In this document: positions 32,097-41,716 of the stretch, piece after piece | Numbering within the stretch: the stretch's first letter is position 1 | Layout: each line of letters starts with the position of its first letter | Source: Oscillospiraceae bacterium | GTDB taxonomy: Bacteria > Bacillota > Clostridia > Oscillospirales > Oscillospiraceae | Assembly (NCBI GenBank): GCA_021203045.1 | Contig: JAJQBY010000040.1 | Location: 1-64,000 of the forward strand | Length of the DNA stretch: 64,000 bases | Reading direction: 5' to 3' | Notes under the pieces: model-generated | Told to the model about the DNA's origin: nothing | Seen by the model: the letters and a program-made list of their open reading frames with translations, nothing else | Databases searched by the model: none | Program-made: the position numbers and the translations under genes

Positions 32097-34142
32097 TTAC
32101 TGGATAGCGTCCCCAAGCAGAGCGGCCAGCAGGCCGGTGCTGTCCGTAATGGTCAGGATGCCGGCCTCCTCGTCATAGGAGACCTCTGCGCCAATGGCAT
32201 CCAGCAGGTCATTGACGGAAACAGTCAACGCGCCCTCGCTGGAATCGGCAGCCTCATCAGCGCCGTCCTCCACCAGAATCACAACGCCGGTGTACTCCAC
32301 ACCGGGCTCAAAGGACTCGATCTGGGTACCGGTGCTGATATCATAGGTCAGCTCGTCGTTGCTCATGCCGCAGTCCACATAGATGGCAAGGCTCTTGCCC
32401 TCGGGGGCCTGCACCACAGCGCCCTCCTCCAGGGTGAAGCTGTAGAGGTTGGAATCGCCGGTCACGGTCCAGACAGAATCGGCGTCCATGCTCATGCGCA
32501 CGCCCCAGACGGTCTCATAGGTATCGTTATAGATAACGTTCTTCAGAGTGGCCTCCATGGCGGTCAGCTCATCGGTGGCCTCCTCCAGCTCGTCCTCAGG
32601 CAGAGCCTCTACGGCCTCTGTCCAATAGGTATTCCAGGCAGCCAGGGTGGTGCCCACCACAGCGCCGGTCAGGTCGGCGTTCTCCAGGGACAGAATCATC
32701 TTGCGCATATAGTCCTCATGGAGGATATCGCCCTCGGCGGTCAGGTTCGCCAAAACCACCTCGTCGCCCACATACTCGGTGCCGTCCACGGGATAGATGC
32801 CGGAGGCCATGGAATCATAGGTGAACATGGAGTGGACAAGGATGCCGGTCCGGCTGGCAAGCTCGCAGTTGTCGATGACCACCTTGCCGTTGTGGCTGGC
32901 AATGAATACCAGCGCGCCGCTCTGATACTCGCTGATCAGACCGTCCACACCGGTGCTTTCGCTGTCGTCCCAATCCGCATAGGTAGTGCCGTCTGCAAAC
33001 TGAAGGTCTTCGTCCAGGGTAGAGATGTATGCGTTATACAGATAAGCCTCGGCCACGGAATCCGCGCCGGCCATATCCGCATGGATCTTAATTGGGTAAT
33101 CATGGGCGATCAGCTCAGTAGTACCGTCCTCGGTAGCAGATGCGGTCAGCAAGTCAGCCTCGCCGTCATAGGGATCGGTGGCGGTCTCATCCGCATTCTC
33201 CAGGGAATCCACAGTAAGGACAGCGGTCCGGCAAACAGTGATGGCAGTGTTACCGGCCAAGACACGGCTGCCATACACAAAAGCGGTGCAGCCCGCAGCG
33301 TCATAGATAGCGTAGCCGCCGGTGCCGATGTTCTCCACATCAGAGTTGACCACATACATGGTGGTAGAGGTATTATCGTAGCTCAGGCCGCCCCAGGAGT
33401 TCGTCAGGACGGTGGAGTTGAGGAACCACACATCGCCGCCCATCAGGAGAAGGGCACGGGTGGAGTGGTTCACAAACATGCTGTCCACGCAGATCAGGTC
33501 GGGCAGCTGGGTGGCGTTGGAGTCACGGGTGGTAGAGGGAATGTGAACGGTGGGACGCCCGGTGCCGTTGGATTCTACATAGACGTTCTTCAGCTCGATA
33601 GCAGAGCCGTTGAAGGCCAGAGCCACGCCGGGGGCAGTCTCTGTAGCGTCGCTGGCAAGAGTCTCCTCCTCATCGGTCTCCATCACGATGACGGAGTTAT
33701 AGGTCTCCCCATCGGGAGCCTCATAGTAGTCCTCCTCACCACCGAGAACGACCGGGGTGGTCTCATCGGTCAGCTGATTGATGACAAGGCCGCTGTTGCC
33801 CACGGCCTCCTCATCATCCCAATCCTCTGCGCCGCAGTAGATGTAGATACCGCTCAGGGTGTAGGTCTCGCCTTCCTCGGGAGTGGCGACATCCTCCTGA
33901 TACTCTACCTCATAGGCGTCGGTGACGTTCTGACTGACGGTATAGCCGTCCTCCCCGTATTCGATATACAGGGCGGCGCGGGTACCCAGGATATCCACCG
34001 CCTTGGTGGAGTTATCCGGCGGGGAGCTGGTTGCGCTTCCTCCCATGGATGTGTCCGGCATGTCGCTGGATGCGAACGCACCTACGCTCAGCACCATACA
34101 CAGGGCCAGGATCAGCGCAAGGATCTTGCAGCTCTTTTTCAT
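32097..34142 (-). CDS. Secreted beta-helix-like protein with C-terminal stalk (copper amine oxidase N-terminal-like) domain
   Basis: 681 aa; signal peptide; repetitive short beta-strand pattern; C-terminal VSVNDLLDAIGAEVSYDEEAGILTITD. Confidence 0.65.
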   Translation of the reverse strand: MKKSCKILALILALCMVLSVGAFASSDMPDTSMGGSATSSPPDNSTKAVDILGTRAALYIEYGEDGYTVSQNVTDAYEVEYQEDVATPEEGETYTLSGIYIYCGAEDWDDEEAVGNSGLVINQLTDETTPVVLGGEEDYYEAPDGETYNSVIVMETDEEETLASDATETAPGVALAFNGSAIELKNVYVESNGTGRPTVHIPSTTRDSNATQLPDLICVDSMFVNHSTRALLLMGGDVWFLNSTVLTNSWGGLSYDNTSTTMYVVNSDVENIGTGGYAIYDAAGCTAFVYGSRVLAGNTAITVCRTAVLTVDSLENADETATDPYDGEADLLTASATEDGTTELIAHDYPIKIHADMAGADSVAEAYLYNAYISTLDEDLQFADGTTYADWDDSESTGVDGLISEYQSGALVFIASHNGKVVIDNCELASRTGILVHSMFTYDSMASGIYPVDGTEYVGDEVVLANLTAEGDILHEDYMRKMILSLENADLTGAVVGTTLAAWNTYWTEAVEALPEDELEEATDELTAMEATLKNVIYNDTYETVWGVRMSMDADSVWTVTGDSNLYSFTLEEGAVVQAPEGKSLAIYVDCGMSNDELTYDISTGTQIESFEPGVEYTGVVILVEDGADEAADSSEGALTVSVNDLLDAIGAEVSYDEEAGILTITDSTGLLAALLGDAIQ

Positions 34143-34169
34143 AATTTAATTTCTCCTTTCAAACTTTCG

Positions 34170-34199
34170 CGTCATATTTATGACGACAAAAAAATGACG
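34170..34199. promoter_or_regulatory. Inverted repeat in divergent promoter region
   Basis: cgtcatatttatgacg plus extra half-site tgacg at 34195. Confidence 0.35.
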
Positions 34200-34317
34200 T
34201 ATGTTCATTATAACAGACTCCCTGAAAAAAACAATACCCAATTTTCCGCAAATTCATTGACAGGTCAAAATTGAGGCATTATATTATTAGTTATACAAGG
34301 AATCGAGGACAAACCTT

Positions 34318-36279
34318 ATGAAAAGACATTATCTTCTCCCCCTTCTCCTGGTTCTCGCACTGGCCCTGCTATGCGGCTGTACCCAGAACGACACCGGGAC
34401 AGCGGAGGCCGCCGTCACCGAGGCCCCAGCAGTACAGGACACTGCCGAGGCCGCCGTTCTGACAGCCCAAAGCCTGGCCGTTTCAGAGGACGACATCGTG
34501 CTGAACGGGACCACAGCCATTGTGCCGGAGGGCGTCTCCTGTGCAAACGGGGTCATTACCATCGAAGGCGCCGGGACCTACCGGATCGCCGGCTCCCTAA
34601 CCGGGCAGGTGATCGTGGACGCAGACGGCCCGGTGGAGCTGGTCCTGGCCGGCGCCGCCATCACTGCCGCCCAGGCGGGAGAATGCGCCATAGAGATCCG
34701 CTCCGACGAGGATGTGCTTCTGACCCTGGAGACGGGAACAGAAAACACCCTCTCCGACGGCGCAGCTGCCGCCGATAGCTCCGCCTCCGCCACCCTGTAT
34801 TCCAAGGGCAGCCTGACCATTACAGGAAACGGCAGTCTTACCGTCACCGCCGGGGCCAACAACGGCATCCAGTGCAAGGCGGCCCTCACCGTCTCCGGCG
34901 GCCAGCTTACCGTCACGGCGGCCAATCATGGACTGAAATCCGCAGGTCTGCTGACCATTTCCGGCGGAGAGGTGACTGTGCAGTGCGGCGGAGACGGCCT
35001 GTGCGCCCAGGCCGGACGGCTGGTAGCGGGAGATATCCTTCTGTCCGGCGGCAGCCTCTCCGTCAGCGCCGGAGAGCACGGCATGGACAGCGAGGGGGAT
35101 ATATCTATTACCGGCGCTGCAATCGCCATTACCTCCACTGACGACGGTATCCGGGCTGTTAACGTATCTATCACCTCAGGGGATATCATGATAGACGCCG
35201 GTTGCGACGGCATCCAGGCGGAATCCCTTCTTGCTATCGCCGGGGGCGATCTCCGGATCACTGCCGGGGGCGGCGGCGGGGACGCCAGCAGCCACGCCGG
35301 GGAAAGCTTTGGCCCGGGCGGCGCCTCCGGTGAGGCGGAAACCGCCTCAGATATCAGTGCTAAGGGTCTCAAAAGCGACGGAGATATCACCATTTCCGGG
35401 GGCGTTTTTGATTTGAACACCTCCGACGACAGCATCCACTGCGCCGGTCTCTGCACCATAGACGGCGGAACCATGACCATATGCTCCAGCGATGACGCCA
35501 TTCATGCGGACGATATGCTGGTGATAAACGACGGTATTATCACCGTCACCGACTGCTTTGAGGGACTGGAGGCCTTTGCCATCGAAATCCATGGCGGCGA
35601 GATAGACCTCCGTTCCGTCAATGACGGTATTAACGCCAACGGTCCGGAAAACATGGGGATGGGCGGCTTCGGCGGCGCATCCGGCGAAGCAAGCGGCGAA
35701 ACGGAGGAGGACAGCTCATCAGATTCCGTCAGCGGCTCCAGCATCACCTATTACCGGCAGACAGGCGGCAGCGTGAACCTTGTGGTCACCGGCAGCATGA
35801 GCAACGTGGGCGATGGCCTGGATTCCAACGGAAGCGTATATATCGACGGCGGAACGCTCATCATCTCCACCGATGGCAGCACCCAGGAGGGCGCTATCGA
35901 CTACGGCGGCGGAGAATTCGTCATCACCGGAGGCATCGTTATCGCCGGGGGCTCCTCCATGATGCAAGAGAGCCTTTCCTCCAGCTCTACCCAGTGCTGC
36001 GCCATTCTGTCCACCAACACTCAGGCCGCGGGAACGGAAGTGACCATTCTGGACGAGGACGGCAGCGTCATCGCCTCCGCCGTCATGGAGGACACCTTCT
36101 CCTGCCTGATTCTCTCCCACCCGGATATGACCGTGGGCAGCACCTATACCGTGACCTACGGCACTGAATCCACCACCCTGGACTTCACCGGCACCACCGT
36201 GATCAATTTCTCCGGCGGCTTCGGCATGGGCGGTTTCGGCGGCGGCATGCCCGGCGGCATGGGCGGCCCCGGTTTTTAG
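34318..36279 (+). CDS. Carbohydrate-binding domain (beta-helix) lipoprotein with Gly/Met-rich tail
   Basis: Lipobox LALLCGCTQ; repeated GxLTVTAxxxGIxCxxxLxISGG; tail GGFGMGGFGGGMPGGMGGPGF. Confidence 0.8.
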   Translation: MKRHYLLPLLLVLALALLCGCTQNDTGTAEAAVTEAPAVQDTAEAAVLTAQSLAVSEDDIVLNGTTAIVPEGVSCANGVITIEGAGTYRIAGSLTGQVIVDADGPVELVLAGAAITAAQAGECAIEIRSDEDVLLTLETGTENTLSDGAAAADSSASATLYSKGSLTITGNGSLTVTAGANNGIQCKAALTVSGGQLTVTAANHGLKSAGLLTISGGEVTVQCGGDGLCAQAGRLVAGDILLSGGSLSVSAGEHGMDSEGDISITGAAIAITSTDDGIRAVNVSITSGDIMIDAGCDGIQAESLLAIAGGDLRITAGGGGGDASSHAGESFGPGGASGEAETASDISAKGLKSDGDITISGGVFDLNTSDDSIHCAGLCTIDGGTMTICSSDDAIHADDMLVINDGIITVTDCFEGLEAFAIEIHGGEIDLRSVNDGINANGPENMGMGGFGGASGEASGETEEDSSSDSVSGSSITYYRQTGGSVNLVVTGSMSNVGDGLDSNGSVYIDGGTLIISTDGSTQEGAIDYGGGEFVITGGIVIAGGSSMMQESLSSSSTQCCAILSTNTQAAGTEVTILDEDGSVIASAVMEDTFSCLILSHPDMTVGSTYTVTYGTESTTLDFTGTTVINFSGGFGMGGFGGGMPGGMGGPGF

Positions 36280-36289
36280 TCGATATGAC

Positions 36290-36335
36290 ATATGCGCCGC
36301 ACCAGGCATCACACCTGGCGCGGCGCATTTTTTCG
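36290..36335. terminator. Terminator between convergent genes
   Basis: atgcgccgcaccagg catcaca cctggcgcggcgcat tttttt. Confidence 0.8.
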
Positions 36336-36343
36336 GTACGAGG

Positions 36344-36937
36344 TCAGGGCTTAATATTCCCCTTTTGAATGTTCTCCTGCAAAATTTGACAGGTCACATC
36401 GTAAAGCCTTTCAGAACCGGCTTTTGTTCTATCCTGGCGGCCAAAGACCTGGGAGGCCGTAACACCATGGGCACGCCAATCACCGCCGTTATTGCTGTGA
36501 TTCAGCAGCAGAGGCTGGAAATTGTCCATAGCGTGGGCAAAATGGGCTTCCGGGGTCTCGTCCGCCTCAAATTCGTCGAATACCGCCGCCAGCTCCGCCC
36601 CCATATCCTCCGGCAGCAGACCGTATATACGCTCCTTCGCCGCCGCCTCCCGCGCCTGCTGGGTGGCAAGACCTGCCGCGTCATAGGCATAGGTATCCCC
36701 CGCGTCGATCTCCACCACGTCATGGATGAGGCACATGAGCATGACCCGGCCAATATCCACCGGCTCGTTTGCGTACTCCCGCAGCACATAAGCCATCACA
36801 GCCATATGCCAGGCATGCTCCGCATCATTTTCGTTCCGGCCCTGGCCGGTCAGATGGGTCTGGCGGAAAATATTTTTCTCCTTGTCCAGCTCCAGAATAA
36901 AATCTATCTGCCTTGACAGGCGTTCATCTGTTGTCAT
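36344..36937 (-). CDS. HD-domain hydrolase (YfbR-like)
   Basis: NDAEHAWHMAVMAYVL ... MLMCLIHDVVEIDAGDTYAYD. Confidence 0.88.
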   Translation of the reverse strand: MTTDERLSRQIDFILELDKEKNIFRQTHLTGQGRNENDAEHAWHMAVMAYVLREYANEPVDIGRVMLMCLIHDVVEIDAGDTYAYDAAGLATQQAREAAAKERIYGLLPEDMGAELAAVFDEFEADETPEAHFAHAMDNFQPLLLNHSNNGGDWRAHGVTASQVFGRQDRTKAGSERLYDVTCQILQENIQKGNIKP

Positions 36938-37138
36938 AGCACCCTTCGCCGTTTCCCGTGTTCTCCGGCCGCCGAGCCGGGCCCGCTCATTATAGCACGT
37001 CAGCCCCCGTTACGCCATAGCGTTGACTGCCGCTTTTATGCCCAAGACTTGACGAATCCGCCCGAAAAATGTATGATAAGGGAACAACAGAGGAGACAAG
37101 CCCCTATCCATTCAACTGAACAAGGAGGTTCAAACGCT

Positions 37139-38257
37139 ATGAAAAAATGGATCGCACTGCTGCTGGCTGTGGCCATGCTGCTGGCTATGACCGCCTGCGG
37201 GAGCAGCAGCGAGGAGGAAGAAGCTGCGCAAACGCAGATATCGGAGACCGTGGAGGAAACACCAGATCCTGAGGCAGAGACGGAAGCTGAGACCGAAACA
37301 GAAACCGAGGCCGAAGTCTCGCCCGCCGCGGAGGAGACGCAGGTATACACCAACCCCCTGACCGGCGAGATCACGGAAACAGATATCTCCACCAACCGTC
37401 CTATTGCCGTTATGCTGAATCTGCTGAAAATATCCCTGCCTCAAAGCGGCAACGGCAGCGCAGATATGTATATCGAGGCCACGGAGGAGGGCGGCATCAC
37501 CCGCATCATGGCCCTTTATCAGGATATCTCCGGTGCGGGCACCCTTGGGACCATCCGCTCCACCCGGGAATATTTCACCCTACTGGCCATGGGCTTTGAC
37601 GCGCTGATGGTACACGCAGGCGGCAGCAGCTATGCTCTGAATCTGCTCAGCGACACAGGCTATGAATCCATCAACTTCCTGACCATCGGCGACAGCCTCT
37701 ATTGGCGGGACAGCTACCGGCTGAACAACGTTGGCACCGAGCACAGCATGTATACCTCCAGCGACCTGCTCGAGGGGTATCTGGAGACCACCACCAAGCG
37801 CACCACTCATGAGGATAGTTTCGTCTCCCCCTATACCTTCACGGAGGACGGGACACCGGAGGACGGCGCCAGCGCTACGGATGTGACCGTTTCCTTCTCC
37901 AGCTATAAGGATACGGAGTTTGTCTATGACGAGGAGACCGGCGCCTATGCTGTCTATTTCTTCGGCGGCGACCCCTATATAGACGAAAACACCGGCGAGC
38001 AGGTGACTGTGACAAATATCGTCATCGTCTCCACCCTTCAGTACACCAGAGATGACGACGGCCGCCAGGCCTATGATCTGACCAGCGGCACCGGCTATTA
38101 TATTTGCGGCGGCAAGTACATTGAGATCAACTGGGAAAAGGGCGATATGTACGACGCCCTGGTATTCACCAACACGGACGGCTCTCAGCTCGATCTGGGC
38201 GTAGGCAAAACCTATATCTGCCTGCTGGGCGACACCAGGCCGGTCACCTTCGAGTAA
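37139..38257 (+). CDS. DUF3048 (YerB-like) lipoprotein
   Basis: Lipobox MLLAMTACGSS; NRPIAVMLNLLKISLPQSGNGSADMYIEATEEGGITRIMALYQD. Confidence 0.85.
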   Translation: MKKWIALLLAVAMLLAMTACGSSSEEEEAAQTQISETVEETPDPEAETEAETETETEAEVSPAAEETQVYTNPLTGEITETDISTNRPIAVMLNLLKISLPQSGNGSADMYIEATEEGGITRIMALYQDISGAGTLGTIRSTREYFTLLAMGFDALMVHAGGSSYALNLLSDTGYESINFLTIGDSLYWRDSYRLNNVGTEHSMYTSSDLLEGYLETTTKRTTHEDSFVSPYTFTEDGTPEDGASATDVTVSFSSYKDTEFVYDEETGAYAVYFFGGDPYIDENTGEQVTVTNIVIVSTLQYTRDDDGRQAYDLTSGTGYYICGGKYIEINWEKGDMYDALVFTNTDGSQLDLGVGKTYICLLGDTRPVTFE

Positions 38258-38304
38258 AAATCACGCTCGCGCAGCCATTCTTCGGCTGCCGGATATGAAA
38301 CAGA

Positions 38305-38343
38305 AAAAAGGGAGAGACTTCGTAAGGAAGTCCTCTCCCTTTT
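38305..38343 (+). terminator. Terminator hairpin
   Basis: aaaagggagagacttcgtaaggaagtcctctccctttt. Confidence 0.7.
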
Positions 38344-38483
38344 CCCATATGCGCCACGGCTTACGATCCTCATAAGCCCGCCTCACCGCACACCTCCACC
38401 CCTTTGGCATATACTGAAGCAGAACAAAGGGCCCGCGCCCGGAACGGGCGGGGGCCTTTTTATCCTATTGTGAGGTGACAGAT

Positions 38484-40316
38484 ATGTGTTCCATTGCGGG
38501 AGTGATCGACTTTGCCCATGATATGCGCGAGGAGGGGGCGGTGCTGGACGCCATGCATAAAAGCATGACGCATCGGGGGCCGGACCAAAGCGGTACTTAT
38601 TTCTCTCCAAGCGCCGCGCTGCTGCATAACAGGCTTTGCGTCATCGACATCGAAAACGGCCGTCAGCCCATGACCGCCCGCCAGGACGGCAACACCTATA
38701 CACTGGTCTATAACGGGGAATTATACAATACCGACGAGCTGCGCACTCAGCTTATGGCCGCCGGCCACCGCTTCACCGGTCACTCGGACACGGAGGTGCT
38801 CCTGAGAGCCTATATCCAGTGGGGCGGAGCCTGTGTGGAAAAGCTCAACGGCATATTCGCCTTCGCTATATATGAGGAGCCGGCTCAGCGGCTTTTTATC
38901 GCCCGGGACAGGATGGGCGTCAAGCCCTTCTTCTATGCCCTGCGGGGCGGAGCCTTTCTCTTTGCCTCAGAGCTGAAGGGCCTGCTGGCCCACCCCTTGG
39001 TGAAGCCCCAGGCGGACAGGGACTCCGTTCTGGAGCTGCTCCTGATCGGTCCGGGACGGACGCCGGGATGCGGGGTGTTCAGGGACATAGCGGAGCTGCC
39101 CCCCGGCTGCCGGGGCTGGTTCGACCGGAACGGCCTGAAAACGGAAAAATACTGGTCTCTCCAGGCCCATACACATCATGACAGTCTGGACACCACCATC
39201 GACACGGTCCGCTATCTGGTAACGGACGCCATCCAGCGCCAGCTCGTCTCCGACGTGCCTGTGGGCACATTTCTCTCCGGCGGTCTGGACTCCGGCATTA
39301 TCTGCTCCATCGCCAACCGGTATATGGCCGATCGGGGCCGGCGGCTGACCGCCTTCTCCGTGGATTACAGAGACAGCAAAAAATACTTCCACAGCGGCAA
39401 ATTCCAGCCCAACAGCGATACGGACTATATCCCCCTGCTCCGGGACTGGCTGGGCTGCGAGCACCACCTGGTCATTCTGGATACGGATGAGCTGGTGGAG
39501 GGGCTTTTCGAGGCAGTGGACGCCCGCGACCTGCCCGGTATGGCGGATGTAGATTCCTCCCTGCTCCAATTCTGCAAGCGCATCAAGGAGCATGTGACCG
39601 TGACCCCGTCCGGAGAGTGCGCGGATGAGATATTCGGCGGCTATCCCTGGTACCGGGATGAGCAGATACGCATGGCGGAGGGCTTTCCCTGGGCGCAGTC
39701 CACCCAGTACCGGGCCGGCTTCCTGCGGGAGGAGTATCTCCGGGGCGTCGACCCCCGCGAATATGTCATGGCCCGCTACCGGGCCACTGTGGCAGATGCC
39801 TCCACGCTCCCCGGCGATGACCTGACCGACCGGCGGATGCGGGAAATGATGCGGCTGAATACGGACTGGTTCATGCAGACCCTTCTGGACCGGAAGGACA
39901 GGATGTCCATGTACAGCGCCCTGGAGGTCCGGGTTCCCTTCTGCGATCACCGCATTGCGGAATATCTCTATTCCATCCCCTGGGAATGGAAGAATTACAG
40001 GCACTATGAAAAGGGCCTTCTCCGGGCCGCCATGAAGGATATCCCGCCGGAGGAGATCCTCTGGCGCAAGAAAAGCCCCTACCCAAAGACGCACAATCCC
40101 GCCTATATGTCCGCTGTATCCGCCCGCCTGCGGGCCGTTATGGAAAACAGCGCCTCTCCCCTGCTGCGCATCGTGAAAAAGGAGGCGCTGGAAGCGCTCC
40201 TGAACGACGACAAGGCCCAGCCCTGGTATGGGCAGCTCATGACTACGCCTCAGACCGTAGCCTATATGCTGCAAATAAACTACTGGCTGGAAAAATACAA
40301 GGTGGAGCTGGTGTGA
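38484..40316 (+). CDS. asnB: Asparagine synthase (glutamine-hydrolysing)
   Basis: N-terminal MCSIAGVIDF (class II amidotransferase Cys); SGGLDSGIICS; SALEVRVPFCDHRI. Confidence 0.94.
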   Translation: MCSIAGVIDFAHDMREEGAVLDAMHKSMTHRGPDQSGTYFSPSAALLHNRLCVIDIENGRQPMTARQDGNTYTLVYNGELYNTDELRTQLMAAGHRFTGHSDTEVLLRAYIQWGGACVEKLNGIFAFAIYEEPAQRLFIARDRMGVKPFFYALRGGAFLFASELKGLLAHPLVKPQADRDSVLELLLIGPGRTPGCGVFRDIAELPPGCRGWFDRNGLKTEKYWSLQAHTHHDSLDTTIDTVRYLVTDAIQRQLVSDVPVGTFLSGGLDSGIICSIANRYMADRGRRLTAFSVDYRDSKKYFHSGKFQPNSDTDYIPLLRDWLGCEHHLVILDTDELVEGLFEAVDARDLPGMADVDSSLLQFCKRIKEHVTVTPSGECADEIFGGYPWYRDEQIRMAEGFPWAQSTQYRAGFLREEYLRGVDPREYVMARYRATVADASTLPGDDLTDRRMREMMRLNTDWFMQTLLDRKDRMSMYSALEVRVPFCDHRIAEYLYSIPWEWKNYRHYEKGLLRAAMKDIPPEEILWRKKSPYPKTHNPAYMSAVSARLRAVMENSASPLLRIVKKEALEALLNDDKAQPWYGQLMTTPQTVAYMLQINYWLEKYKVELV

Positions 40317-40320
40317 AAGC

Positions 40321-40356
40321 GCCGCCCCGTCCCGCGAGGATCGCAGGGCGGGGCGG
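40321..40356. terminator. Terminator between convergent genes
   Basis: gccgccccg ... cggggcgg hairpin. Confidence 0.55.
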
Positions 40357-40362
40357 AACGAT

Positions 40363-41478
40363 TCAGCGGCTGGAGAGAAGCCCGATGGCGTTTGCCAGCA
40401 ACTCCGCGGCGCCGGCGCGGGTCAGGACCTGGTCGATATCGTCCCAATCGGAGAGCATGACGCTGCAAGCCGTCAGGTTCGCGACAGCCTGCGCCCAGGT
40501 GGTATGGGCGTTATCCTCCCCCACATAGGCCGCCGCGCTGACCACGTCCGTCACCCCAAGGACGCTGTTCAGCATCAGGCAGGCGTCCCGGAGGGTGATG
40601 TCCTCATCGGGATAGAAATTGGCCCCGGTGGAGGTCTCCACGCCCTCCACATACCCCTTCAGCAGCGCCGTCGCCACATAGGGCTTGAGCCAGGCATCGA
40701 TGTCCGCATCGTCTCCAAAGCCGGTGGAGCTGACGCCCCGGAGCAGATCGCAGCCCGCCGCCGTCATGCACATGGTCAGAAACTCGCCCCGTGTCACTGC
40801 GGCGTCCGGGTTAAATACATAGTCCTCCCCCACATATTCCCCGGTGAACACCCCCGCCTCCGTCAGCACGACGGCTGCATATTCCAGGGCACTTCCGGAC
40901 ATATCGGAATAGGTGACCTTGGACTTCTGCCGGAGGAGCCGGATAATGACCGTCCCCTCCTGGGAGACATTCCCGGCGCTGTCCGTGACACGGAAGCCGA
41001 AGTAGTCCTTGCCCCGCTTGCCCTCCTTGGGCGTATAGACAAAATAGCCGTCCGCCGTCAGCTCCACCGACCCCTTGATGGGTTGGGTAGTGATCTCAAA
41101 GGTCAGGCTGTCCCCCTCCGCGTCATAGGCAGTGAGCTGTCCCCCCACGGAGACCCCCCGATAGGTCTCAAGCTCCAGATTCTCCGCTACAGGGGAGGTA
41201 TTCTCCCCTGTGTCCTCCTCACCGGCATCCTCCGATGTGCCGGTAAGGGCCTCCGCCGCCAGGCCCGCCTCATAGTCCGATAACGTTTCCGCGCCGGCGG
41301 ACGTGTCCTCCATAACCGCATTCTCCACGTTTTCCATGGTTTCCGTAGTCTCCGCCGCCTCCTCCGCAAGAGCCGCCTCCAGGGCGGCAGACTCGATGAC
41401 GGAGATATCCGCCAGAGCCGGTGTGGAACCAAGAATAAAAAGCGATAGCAGCATCCATGCTGTTGCAGCTCGTTTCAT
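40363..41478 (-). CDS. Secreted cadherin/tandem-95-like Ig plus SLH-like protein
   Basis: GGQLTAYDAEGDSLTFEITTQPIKGSVELTADGYFVYTPKEGKRGKDYFGFRVTDSAGNVS; two C-terminal SLH-like segments; signal peptide. Confidence 0.85.
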   Translation of the reverse strand: MKRAATAWMLLSLFILGSTPALADISVIESAALEAALAEEAAETTETMENVENAVMEDTSAGAETLSDYEAGLAAEALTGTSEDAGEEDTGENTSPVAENLELETYRGVSVGGQLTAYDAEGDSLTFEITTQPIKGSVELTADGYFVYTPKEGKRGKDYFGFRVTDSAGNVSQEGTVIIRLLRQKSKVTYSDMSGSALEYAAVVLTEAGVFTGEYVGEDYVFNPDAAVTRGEFLTMCMTAAGCDLLRGVSSTGFGDDADIDAWLKPYVATALLKGYVEGVETSTGANFYPDEDITLRDACLMLNSVLGVTDVVSAAAYVGEDNAHTTWAQAVANLTACSVMLSDWDDIDQVLTRAGAAELLANAIGLLSSR

Positions 41479-41555
41479 GTAAACGACCTCCTGTAGTTTG
41501 TATGCTTATTCTTACCCCCACAGGGCGAAATATTCCCTTCCATAGAAAAATATGG

Positions 41556-41650
41556 TTGACTTCCCGAATATGCGTGTTATAATATTCTCATACAGATCGT
41601 GCGGCAGAAGTGTGTAAGTCCAGATGGGACGGGCTCTGCTGTCGTTTTTG
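41556..41650 (+). promoter_or_regulatory. Promoter plus structured leader ending in a U-tract upstream of moeA-like gene
   Basis: ttgact-N16-tataat; stem 41601-41608/41635-41642 enclosing gtcc-agatg-ggac hairpin; followed by tttttgttt. Confidence 0.45.
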
Positions 41651-41716
41651 TTTGCTTGACCTATAGTTTTCCTGAATATCATAATAGCCTATTACAAGGG
41701 AAGGAGCGCGGCATAT

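Noticed and set aside
31644-34274. 876-aa plus-strand ORF
   Set aside because: Antisense of the TAEPTA-repeat protein and the beta-helix protein; the AVAVGS repeats are the complement of the 18-bp coding repeat.
41590-41650. Known Moco riboswitch upstream of moeA
   Set aside because: Sequence does not show the conserved Moco-motif segments I know; kept only as an unclassified leader candidate.
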